Origin: CAYLJJ01 sp964384025
GTDB lineage: Bacteria > Myxococcota_A > Bradymonadia > UBA7976 > UBA1532
Direction of reading: 5' to 3'
Assembly: GCA_964384025.1 (NCBI GenBank)
Contig: CAYLJJ010000063.1
Span: 1-39,882, forward strand
Length of the DNA: 39,882 nt
Under the pieces are notes generated by a model. It saw only the letters and a program-made list of their open reading frames with translations. It did not search any database and was not told the origin of the DNA. Shown one piece after another: positions 32,922 through 39,882 of this stretch. Both the position numbers and the translations under genes were made by a program. Within the stretch, counting starts at the first letter, position 1. The number at the start of each line of letters is the position of its first letter.

Positions 32922-33308
32922 TCAGCGCGAGGGAGAAGAGATGGGAGCGATATAGAGCCAACGCCCCTCCAGACGACGAAACAGAGAGCGTTCTCTCAAG
33001 ATCTGCACTTGGCCCAGCTCTCGATAGCGAGCTTCAAAAAGCACCTCTCCCTCCTCATCTGTGCTCTCTCCCGCCTTCACCTCTAAAATTTTCAACCCCA
33101 GCCACTTAAGCTTCTTCAATGAGCCTAGAGGCGCTGGGCTCTCTTGGCTGCGCTCCAGATAGCGCCGATCGCCACGCACAAAGGCGCTGTAACGTGAGCG
33201 CATCAAGGCTTCAGCGCTCTCAGGCAGAGCGCGACCCTTTAGAAAAGGTCCACAACAACGAGCGAAGGGGAGAGGTCGGCCACAGGGGCAGGGAGAAGGA
33301 CGTCGCAT
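32922..33308 (-). CDS. YchJ-like SEC-C motif protein
   Basis: This 128-residue protein starts with a zinc-binding SEC-C-type motif (CPCGRPLPFARCCGPFL) followed by the family signature ALMRSRYSAFVRGDRRYLERS. An NTF2-like domain follows, with LKWLGLKILEV, EVLFEARYRE and RRLEGRWLYI. It matches UPF0225/YchJ in order and size. Its biochemical role is unknown; SEC-C motifs bind zinc and often mediate protein contacts. GGAG lies about 6 nt before the ATG. It is 42 bp upstream of the spike-RHS gene in the same direction and divergent from clpB by 89 bp. Confidence 0.88.
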   Translation of the reverse strand: MRRPSPCPCGRPLPFARCCGPFLKGRALPESAEALMRSRYSAFVRGDRRYLERSQESPAPLGSLKKLKWLGLKILEVKAGESTDEEGEVLFEARYRELGQVQILRERSLFRRLEGRWLYIAPISSPSR

Positions 33309-33397
33309 AGAGACTCCAGCTCATAATAAGGATCCGCTGACAGTCCAAGATCTGTGTTTAGGCTCTCTGGGTCAAAGAACAACTGAAGATCGGGGGG

Positions 33398-35986
33398 GTG
33401 GTGGAGCAAAACCACTGGACAATCAAAGTGCGTAAGGCTCTAGCGAAGGCCCTGGAGCGCGCTGAAGCGGCAGGCGCTCCAGAGCTGAAGCCCGCTCATC
33501 TCCTCCTCGCCCTGTTGGAGCAGAGGGATGGGATCCTCTCTGTTCTCCTGAGAGACCTAAGCCTTGACCCTCAAGCGATCATCAGCGTCGCTGAAGAGGA
33601 GCTGAGTCGCTTGGCGCGGGTCTCAGGGGAGTATCGTATTCAGGAGAGCGCCTCGCTGCGGCGATTGATGCAAGAGGCAGGGCGAGAAGCGCAGAGGATG
33701 GGAGATCGATATCTCTCAGGGGAGCATCTGCTCTTAGCCCTCCTGAAACAGGAGCCCAGGCTGCTCCCTGGCCTTGAGCGAGAGGTGCTCTTGGGAGCGC
33801 TCCAAAAGATCCGAGGAGGAGAGCAGATCACAGATGTTGAGCCTGAACGCCATTACAAGGTTCTGGAGAGATATTGCCAGGACCTGACCGCCCTGGCTCA
33901 GGATGGGAAGCTGGATCCTCTCATCGGGCGAGAGGAGGAACTGCGACGCATCATGCAGGTCCTTCAACGTCGCCGCAAAAACAACCCTGTGTTGATCGGC
34001 GCGCCTGGCGTAGGCAAGACCGCCATCGTCGAGGGGCTCGCTCAGCGAATCGCCGTCGATGATGTTCCTGAGGGCCTCCGAGGGCGGCGCTTGCTCTCTC
34101 TGGATCTGGCCTCCCTGATCGCTGGAGCTAAACTGCGGGGAGAGTTTGAGGAGCGCCTTAAAGCGCTCCTTAAGGAGGTCAAAGAGGCCGCAGGGCAGAT
34201 CGTCCTCTTTATCGATGAGCTGCACACTTTGGTGGGCGCAGGGGCTGCTCAGGGAAAGATGGACGCCTCTAATATGCTTAAGCCTGCCTTGGCTCGAGGG
34301 CTCTTGCGCTGCATCGGTGCCACCACCCCAAACGAGTACCGCGAGCATATCGAGAAGGATGGTGCCCTGGAGCGTCGTTTTCAACCTGTGAAGGTGGATG
34401 AGCCCAGCTTAGAGGACAGCCTCTCGATCCTGCGCGGGATTAAAGAGAAGTATGAGGTTCACCACGGCATTAAGATCCTCGACGCCGCTCTGCTGGCCGC
34501 CGCCCGGCTCTCTTACCGCTACCTCCCTGAGCGTCAGCTCCCTGATAAGGCGATCGATCTTATGGATGAGGCCGCCAGCTTGATCCGCATCCAACTGGAC
34601 AGTCGCCCAGTCGCCATCGATGACCTAGAGCGCCGCCTCACGGGGCTTCAGATCGAGGAGCGAGCCTTGAGCCTTGAGGATCTCAGGCGGGCTGAACTCC
34701 TCAAGGGGGAGATCTTCAACCTCCAAGAGCAGCTGCGGGTGGTGCGGAGCAGTTGGCTGGCGGAGCGCAGCGCCCTGACTCGGGTCAACACTCTGCGGGG
34801 GGATCTGGAGCAGGCCCGCGCTGAAGAGGAGCGTCTGAGGCAGATGCTCCCCAAGGTTGTAGGCTACGAGGCGCGGGAGCAGATGTATCAGCGGGTTGGG
34901 GCGCTGAGCGCTCAGATCCAGGGTATGCAAAAGAAGCAAGATGAGGCGGAGGAGCGTCTCAAGCTGATGCAAGAGGAGCACAGCCATCTACGACAGGAGG
35001 TGGGTCCTGAGGAGATCGCCCAGGTCCTGAGCCGCTGGACTGGGATCCCGGTGGAGAAGATGTTGGGCTCTGAGGCGGAGAAGCTGTTGGAGATGGAGGC
35101 GTGGCTCCATAAGAGGTTGGTGGGCCAAGAGGAGGCGGTGAGGGCGGTCTCCAACGCCGTACGTCGTGCCCGCGCGGGGCTCTCAGATCCTCAGCGTCCC
35201 ATGGGCAGCTTCCTCTTCCTTGGCCCCACAGGGGTAGGGAAGACTGAGCTGGCGCGGGCCCTCGCGGATCTCCTCTTTGATGATCCTCAAGCGATCATCC
35301 GCGTCGATATGTCGGAATATATGGAGCGTCACGCCCTCTCACGGCTCATCGGCGCGCCTCCTGGGTATATCGGCTATGAGGAGGGGGGGCAGCTCACCGA
35401 GGCGGTGCGGCGGAACCCTTATTCTGTGGTGCTCCTGGATGAGCTGGAGAAGGCTCACCCTGAGATCTCCCATCTGCTCCTACAGCTCCTGGATGATGGG
35501 CGGCTTACAGATGGTCACGGCCGCCGCGTGGATTTTCGTAACACCCTGATCATCATGACCAGCAACCTGGGCTCAGAGCTGATCCAGTCAGAGGAGAATC
35601 CAGTCGCGCTGGAGCGGCAGCTGAATGAGTCCCTGATGCAGCATTTTCGCCCTGAGTTTCTCAACCGTATCGATGAGCAGATCATCTTTCATCGCCTGGA
35701 ACGCGAACATCTAAGGGAGATCATCCAACTCCAGCTCCAGGGCTTCCGTGCTCGCTTAGCGGAGCGAGAGATTCAGCTTGAACTGAGCCCTGAAGCCCAA
35801 GAGTTTCTCAGCCGGATGGGCTATGATCCTGCCTTTGGAGCGCGACCCCTTAAGCGCGCGCTTCAGCGTCACCTTGAGAATCCTTTGGCGATAGAGCTGA
35901 TCAGCGGCAGGGTCAAATCAGGGCAGCTCCTACAGGTTGCCCTGAAGGGGGAGCGGCTCTCCTTCAACACATCTTTACGATGCTGA
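33398..35986 (+). CDS. clpB: Chaperone ClpB (disaggregase)
   Basis: This 862-residue AAA+ protein has the Clp N-domain (1-140), D1 with Walker A GAPGVGKT and FIDELHTLVGAG, and a long coiled-coil middle domain (about 405-520). D2 follows, with GPTGVGKTELARAL, VVLLDELEKAHPE and the sensor/arginine-finger segment FRPEFLNRIDEQ. The middle domain and the absence of a ClpP-docking loop after MTSNLGSELI mark it as ClpB, which resolubilises aggregates with DnaK. It starts with GTG; 33398 and 33401 are both GTG and a G-rich run (33392-33398) overlaps, so the exact start is uncertain by one codon. Its stop overlaps the start of the next lipoprotein gene. Confidence 0.95.
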   Translation: MVEQNHWTIKVRKALAKALERAEAAGAPELKPAHLLLALLEQRDGILSVLLRDLSLDPQAIISVAEEELSRLARVSGEYRIQESASLRRLMQEAGREAQRMGDRYLSGEHLLLALLKQEPRLLPGLEREVLLGALQKIRGGEQITDVEPERHYKVLERYCQDLTALAQDGKLDPLIGREEELRRIMQVLQRRRKNNPVLIGAPGVGKTAIVEGLAQRIAVDDVPEGLRGRRLLSLDLASLIAGAKLRGEFEERLKALLKEVKEAAGQIVLFIDELHTLVGAGAAQGKMDASNMLKPALARGLLRCIGATTPNEYREHIEKDGALERRFQPVKVDEPSLEDSLSILRGIKEKYEVHHGIKILDAALLAAARLSYRYLPERQLPDKAIDLMDEAASLIRIQLDSRPVAIDDLERRLTGLQIEERALSLEDLRRAELLKGEIFNLQEQLRVVRSSWLAERSALTRVNTLRGDLEQARAEEERLRQMLPKVVGYEAREQMYQRVGALSAQIQGMQKKQDEAEERLKLMQEEHSHLRQEVGPEEIAQVLSRWTGIPVEKMLGSEAEKLLEMEAWLHKRLVGQEEAVRAVSNAVRRARAGLSDPQRPMGSFLFLGPTGVGKTELARALADLLFDDPQAIIRVDMSEYMERHALSRLIGAPPGYIGYEEGGQLTEAVRRNPYSVVLLDELEKAHPEISHLLLQLLDDGRLTDGHGRRVDFRNTLIIMTSNLGSELIQSEENPVALERQLNESLMQHFRPEFLNRIDEQIIFHRLEREHLREIIQLQLQGFRARLAEREIQLELSPEAQEFLSRMGYDPAFGARPLKRALQRHLENPLAIELISGRVKSGQLLQVALKGERLSFNTSLRC

Positions 35987-37260
35987 GATCTGAGATGCCC
36001 TTTAAGATTCTCCTCCTGCTCCTCTCCATCAGCTGCTCGGCGCCAGAGGAAAGCTTCTTGGACCAGGACTCAGCGGCCCCTCTTGATCTTAGAATCCTCC
36101 CTAACCGTAACGAGGAACTCGACGCTATGACAGAGCCTAAGCCAGAGCTTCAGAGCGATCTTTTGGAGTTGGATCAGGAGCAGATTGAGCTTAATCAGAG
36201 CCTGGACTCTGAGCCCCAAGAGCTGAGATCCTCGCCAGATGCTGCTCCTCAAAGAGAGTGGAATCAGCCCTTTGGCTTGCTCTCGCTTAACCTCCACTGC
36301 CTTAAGTTGGAGGGCACCTCCTTTGAAAGCAATCGGGCGCGGATGGAGGCGATCGCCCAGGTGGTCAAGGATCGAGAGATCAAAGTCTTGGCGCTTCAGG
36401 AGCTCTGTGTTCAGGGTGAGGTGGAGGCTCTTGAGCTGCTACAGAGCGCGCTAGAGGAGGCCACCAGCCTGCCCTGGAGCAAAGCCTGGGCCTTTGTACA
36501 TATCGCCTGGGAGGGCAGCCCTGATGAGGCGGAGGAGGGTCTAGGTTTTCTAATTCAGGGGGAGATTCAGGAGCGCTGGGAGTATCTCTATCTCAACCAA
36601 GGAGTTCTACGTCGCCTCGCGTTGGGGATCAGGCTGCCTCCTGAGTTGGGGGGCTTTGATCTCTACAGCCTCCACCTGGACTATAACATCCCCGAAGCGC
36701 GAAGACTTCAGGCCCTAGAGAGCGTCGGACAGGCCCTTCTCAGGCGCAGAGATGGGCAGATTCTGATGGTGGGGGACCTCAACGGTCAGGCAGGTTCAGA
36801 GCCCCACCGCGCCTTCTTAGATATGGGCTTTGAGGATCTCAGCGCTGGTCTAGATCCTCAAGGAATCGACCATCTGTTGGCTCACCGAGGGGCGGCTTTA
36901 GAGGGCAGCGAGGCCGCGCTTTTCTTTAGGGGAGAGGGAGAGCCTCTCGTCTCTGACCACCCTGGTGTCTATCTCAAGCTGAGCCCAGGGGCTCCAGAGC
37001 CCTTCTGTTTGACTGAGATCCAAGCTCGCTATGATGCCGGCTTTGGACGCAGCCTCAGCCTGCGAGGAGAGGGCGATTCTCTGAGTTGGGAGCGTGGCTT
37101 CCCGATGATCAACACCGGCCCTGAAGGGTGGTCTCTGGCCCTGACAGAGATCTCTGAAGGTTTTGAGTACAAGCTGCTCTTGGATGATGAGATTTGGCAG
37201 CAGGGTGAAAATCAGCAGGGAAACGCCTGTCTCCTTAACTTGTCGAGCCCGGAGTTTTAG
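35980..37260 (+). CDS. Lipoprotein of the endonuclease/exonuclease/phosphatase family
   Basis: This 426-residue protein has lipobox LSISC (Cys19) and an acidic tether of about 70 residues. An EEP-fold domain (about 95-335) follows with the key motifs in order: LSLNLHC, LALQELC (metal-ligand Glu), YSLHLDY (His), LMVGDLNGQ (Asp/Asn), GIDHLLAH and VSDHPGVYLKL (catalytic SDH). A C-terminal domain of about 80 residues (GFGRSLSLRGEGDSLSWERG, then YKLLLDDEIWQQGENQQGN) resembles starch-binding-like/CBM-type beta-sandwiches found beside secreted hydrolases. It could be an exported nuclease or phosphodiesterase; the substrate is not readable. ATG 35980 overlaps the clpB stop by 7 bp; ATG 35995 is an alternative start. 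Neither has a strong ribosome binding site, so translational coupling to clpB is likely. Confidence 0.8.
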   Translation: MLRSEMPFKILLLLLSISCSAPEESFLDQDSAAPLDLRILPNRNEELDAMTEPKPELQSDLLELDQEQIELNQSLDSEPQELRSSPDAAPQREWNQPFGLLSLNLHCLKLEGTSFESNRARMEAIAQVVKDREIKVLALQELCVQGEVEALELLQSALEEATSLPWSKAWAFVHIAWEGSPDEAEEGLGFLIQGEIQERWEYLYLNQGVLRRLALGIRLPPELGGFDLYSLHLDYNIPEARRLQALESVGQALLRRRDGQILMVGDLNGQAGSEPHRAFLDMGFEDLSAGLDPQGIDHLLAHRGAALEGSEAALFFRGEGEPLVSDHPGVYLKLSPGAPEPFCLTEIQARYDAGFGRSLSLRGEGDSLSWERGFPMINTGPEGWSLALTEISEGFEYKLLLDDEIWQQGENQQGNACLLNLSSPEF

Positions 37261-37405
37261 ATCGACGACAATTCTCTCAACCTGGAACGAAGGGAGAGAG
37301 CATCTCCCGTATCCCCTCGCGCTCTTCCGGCAGCCCGACAACCTCCATAAGCTTGCTCCTGGCAGCGCATGTCCAATAGAACTCAAGGGCAGCAACTTTA
37401 TGGTT
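37261..37405. other. Convergent intergenic region with weak hairpin
   Basis: This gap lies between the EEP lipoprotein gene (+) and icd (-). A 6-bp stem (GGGAGA at 37292-37297 with TCTCCC at 37303-37308) lacks a T tract, so it is at best a weak terminator. Confidence 0.4.
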
Positions 37406-39631
37406 TTAGAACCCCGCGATGATCTCGTTAAAGGTCGCGCTGGGTCGCATACGCCGCTCGGTGATCTCACTGTTGGGTTGATAATAGCCACCGATATCCT
37501 CAGCTGTCCCCTGAGCGGCGAGCAGCTCATCAACGATCTTCGCTTCCGCTTGGTTCAGGGCCTCGGCTAGCTTCTTAAAGCGCTCAGCGAGGGCGAGATC
37601 ATCACTCTGAGCAGCGAGGCTCTCTGCCCAATAAAGCGCCAGATAGAAGCTGCTGTGGCGATTATCAGGCTCATTGACCTTGCGAGATGGTGACTTGTTA
37701 TTGAGCAGATACTGCGTCGCGGCGACATCAAGGGTCCTGCCCAGGAGCTGAGCGCCTGCATGCTTATATTGCGCGCCCATATGTTGGAAGGAAGCCGCCA
37801 ATGCGAGATACTCACCTAGGGAGTCCCAGCGTAGGTGCCCCTCATCGGCGAACTGATGAGCATGTTTGGGCGCAGATCCACCCGCGCCGGTTTCAAAGAG
37901 CCCACCGCCTGCCATCAGAGGGACGATTGAGAGCATCTTGGCGCTCGTGCCCACCTCGAGGATAGGGAAGAGATCGGTCAGGAAATCACGCAGCACATTG
38001 CCCGTGACCGAGATTGTATCCTCACCCTCCTTAATACGCTCAAGAGAGGCACGGCAAGCTTCTATAGGAGCCATGATCGGCAGCTCAAGCCCTGTAAGAT
38101 CATGATCTCCCAGGTAGCGCTTCACCTTCTTGATGATCTGTGCATCATGAGCGCGCTCCTCATCCAACCAGAAGATCGCCGGGGTGCCTGTCGCTCTTGC
38201 ACGGGTGACCGCCAACTTAACCCAGTCCTGAATCGGCGCGTCCTTGGTTTGGCAAGCGCGCCAGATATCGCCCGCCTCGACGCTGTGCTTCATCAACAGT
38301 TCGCCCTTGGCGTTGATGATGCGGATCTCGCCATCTGAAGCGACTTCAAAGGTCTTGTCGTGAGAGCCATACTCCTCAGCCTTCTGAGCCATCAGGCCGA
38401 CATTGGGCACACTGCCCATCGTCCTGGGATCAAAGGCGCCGTTGGCCTTACAGAAGTCGATCACCGCTTGGTAGATGCCTGCGTAGCTGCTGTCTGGGAT
38501 CGTCGCCTTGGTGTCTTGCAGTTGACCCTCAGGGTTCCACATCTGGCCAGAGGATCGCAGCATAGCGGGCATAGAGGCGTCGATGATCACATCACTGGGA
38601 ACGTGCAGGTTGGTGATCCCCTTGTCAGAGTTGACCATCGCGGTGGCTGGACCCTTGGCGAAGATCGCCTCAATGTCCGCCTCAATATCAGCGCGCTGCG
38701 CCTCTGGGAGCCCCTTGAGCCGCGCGAGTAAGTCTCCAAGACCGTTGTTGACGTTTACGCCGAGGGCTTCAAAGGTCTCACCATGCTTGGCGAAGAGATC
38801 CTTAAAGAAAACACGCACCGCATGACCAAAGATGATCGGGTCGGAGACCTTCATCATCGTCGCCTTCATATGCAGCGAAAAGAGCACTCCCTGCTCACGC
38901 GCTTCGTTGATCTGCTTCGTGAGGAAGCGGATCAACGCTTTTTTGCTCATAAAGGTGGCGTCGAGGATCTCTCCTTCAAGCAGCTTCAAGCCCTCTTTGA
39001 GAACGTTGATCGTGCCATCTGTAGTCACATGCTCAAAGCGCAGGCTTGTAGCAGCATCCAGGGTCACAGACTGTTCGTTATGAAAAAAATCTCCCTCACT
39101 CATGGTCGAGACAGCGCTCTTGGAATTCGCAGACCAAACACCCATGCGGTGAGGATGGTTGCGAGCGTACTCTTTAACAGCGATGGGTGCTCGACGGTCT
39201 GAGTTGCCCTGACGCAATACAGGGTTGACCGCGCTCCCCATCACCTTGGCGTAGCTGGCGTTGATGGCCCACTCTGCATCTGTCTTGGGCTCTGCGGGGA
39301 AATCAGGCAGGGCATAACCCTGGGCTTGAAGCTCAGCAATGGCTGTCTTGAGTTGGGGAACCGAAGCGCTGATGTTGGGCAGCTTGATGATGTTGGCCTC
39401 TGGCTTCATCGCCAGTTCGCCAAGCTCCGCGAGGGCGTCGGGGAGACGCTGATCTTCGCTCAGATGATCTGGGAAGTTCGCCAAGATGCGACCCGCAAGC
39501 GAGATATCACGGGTCTCAATGCGAACCCCTGCGGAGGCTGCGAAGGCCTGGATGATGGGCAGCAGCGAGTAGGTCGCCAGCGCAGGGCCTTCGTCGGTCT
39601 TTGTATAGATGATTGGGGGAATTTTGCTCAT
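37406..39631 (-). CDS. icd: Monomeric NADP-dependent isocitrate dehydrogenase
   Basis: This 741-residue protein aligns by recognition with the monomeric (type II) IDH family, whose members are about 740 residues. The start is MSKIPPIIYTKTDEGPALAT, with internal family sequences LPNISASVPQLKTAIAELQ, NSDRRAPIAVKEYARNHPH (substrate-binding Ser/Arg region) and GGGLFETGAGGSAPKHAHQF. It converts isocitrate and NADP+ to 2-oxoglutarate, CO2 and NADPH in the TCA cycle. GAGAGG lies about 8 nt upstream of the ATG. Two joined palindromes about 106-130 bp upstream may be regulatory. It is convergent with the EEP lipoprotein gene across 145 bp, which holds only a weak hairpin. Confidence 0.96.
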   Translation of the reverse strand: MSKIPPIIYTKTDEGPALATYSLLPIIQAFAASAGVRIETRDISLAGRILANFPDHLSEDQRLPDALAELGELAMKPEANIIKLPNISASVPQLKTAIAELQAQGYALPDFPAEPKTDAEWAINASYAKVMGSAVNPVLRQGNSDRRAPIAVKEYARNHPHRMGVWSANSKSAVSTMSEGDFFHNEQSVTLDAATSLRFEHVTTDGTINVLKEGLKLLEGEILDATFMSKKALIRFLTKQINEAREQGVLFSLHMKATMMKVSDPIIFGHAVRVFFKDLFAKHGETFEALGVNVNNGLGDLLARLKGLPEAQRADIEADIEAIFAKGPATAMVNSDKGITNLHVPSDVIIDASMPAMLRSSGQMWNPEGQLQDTKATIPDSSYAGIYQAVIDFCKANGAFDPRTMGSVPNVGLMAQKAEEYGSHDKTFEVASDGEIRIINAKGELLMKHSVEAGDIWRACQTKDAPIQDWVKLAVTRARATGTPAIFWLDEERAHDAQIIKKVKRYLGDHDLTGLELPIMAPIEACRASLERIKEGEDTISVTGNVLRDFLTDLFPILEVGTSAKMLSIVPLMAGGGLFETGAGGSAPKHAHQFADEGHLRWDSLGEYLALAASFQHMGAQYKHAGAQLLGRTLDVAATQYLLNNKSPSRKVNEPDNRHSSFYLALYWAESLAAQSDDLALAERFKKLAEALNQAEAKIVDELLAAQGTAEDIGGYYQPNSEITERRMRPSATFNEIIAGF

Positions 39632-39882
39632 CTTCGCGCCTCTCTGGCATGGGTCGATAGAGTTTGCTGTCTGACTTTGTAGTGATACAGGCAGCAGACC
39701 ACAACCACTTCACGGTTGAGCGCGCAAATCCTCTCCCAATAAAGCGCTTTATTGATCAATAGTCCGGTCATCTTCAGGCGGCGATGAGGCCGTGGTCTAT
39801 GAGCGCGGGTAGGTGTGGCTGAATTAATGGTCTCCTAGACCGTGCCTTAGGGCGATGGGCGATGAGGAAATTTAAAAATCTG
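39632..39882. other. Upstream region of the isocitrate dehydrogenase gene
   Basis: This 251-bp stretch to the window edge has no convincing ORF. It contains the palindromes at 39737-39760 and a short inverted repeat (GGTCT at 39829-39833 with AGACC at 39837-39841). No confident -35/-10 pair could be assigned on the minus strand. Confidence 0.5.
39737..39760. promoter_or_regulatory. Two joined palindromes upstream of icd
   Basis: CAATAAAGCGCTTTATTG (39737-39754) is a perfect 18-bp palindrome. It shares its last four bases with a second palindrome, ATTGATCAAT (39751-39760). Both are perfect and AT-rich at their edges, a usual look for dimeric regulator sites. The only nearby start is that of the isocitrate dehydrogenase gene, 106 bp away. 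Confidence 0.5.

Noticed and set aside
37292..37308. Hairpin between the EEP lipoprotein gene and icd as a terminator
   Set aside because: The 6-bp stem is followed by GTATCCCC rather than T residues, so it does not meet the usual pattern.

Overview
The window looks like a chromosomal stretch from a Myxococcota-type (deltaproteobacterial) genome of medium GC content. The reasons are the many lipoproteins with acidic or Gly/Asp-rich tethers, the large secreted outer-membrane proteins, a HEAT / HD-GYP-like / STAS / RsbU-like signalling set, a zinc-ribbon plus ExbD/TolR-like membrane protein, and a monomeric NADP-isocitrate dehydrogenase. This is inferred from protein character only; no rRNA or other taxonomic marker is present. 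I recognise 28 protein-coding ORFs and no tRNA, rRNA, CRISPR array or insertion sequence.

Layout. 1-1870: a bidirectional terminator, a minus-strand thioredoxin-fold lipoprotein, and a monocistronic Gly/Cys-rich lipoprotein with its own terminator. 1951-7916 (+): HEAT-like protein, degenerate HD-GYP protein (ATGA overlap), STAS-zinc-ribbon-TM protein, and a HAMP/PP2C (RsbU-like) phosphatase, probably one signalling unit. 7991-12694 (+): a coiled-coil protein with a SHOCT-like tail, a zinc-ribbon/TM/ExbD-like protein, a secreted beta-barrel protein and a small lipoprotein. 12695-15356 (-): MATE transporter, Cys-rich lipoprotein and MazG-like pyrophosphohydrolase. 15465-17570 (+): tandem AAA+ ATPase. 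17624-24090 (-): in transcription order a TTG-started outer-membrane protein, a small beta-barrel protein, an aspartyl-protease-like lipoprotein that overlaps it by 103 bp, ClpS and ClpA. 24427-24900 (+): a small membrane-anchored basic protein. 24920-26470 (-): a gamma-glutamyltransferase-family enzyme.

26608-32879 (-) is the accessory part: a spike / PAAR-like / RHS polymorphic toxin followed by an ATGA-coupled SMI1/KNR4-like immunity gene. The RHS reading frame is continuous for about 1,846 codons except for a single in-frame amber codon (29103-29105), which splits it into a 1258-residue spike-RHS part and a 554-residue RHS-toxin part. Then come a YchJ-like SEC-C protein (-), ClpB (+), a lipoprotein of the endonuclease/exonuclease/phosphatase fold (+), and monomeric isocitrate dehydrogenase (-), which has two joined palindromes upstream of its start.

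How genes work together. ClpS and ClpA form an adaptor-unfoldase pair, and ClpB is a separate disaggregase. The 1951-7916 genes suggest a membrane-located partner-switching circuit. The RHS gene with its SMI1-like partner is a contact-dependent toxin-immunity pair that would need a contractile secretion machine encoded elsewhere; the only possibly related gene here is the AAA+ ATPase, which resembles those accompanying extracellular contractile injection systems.
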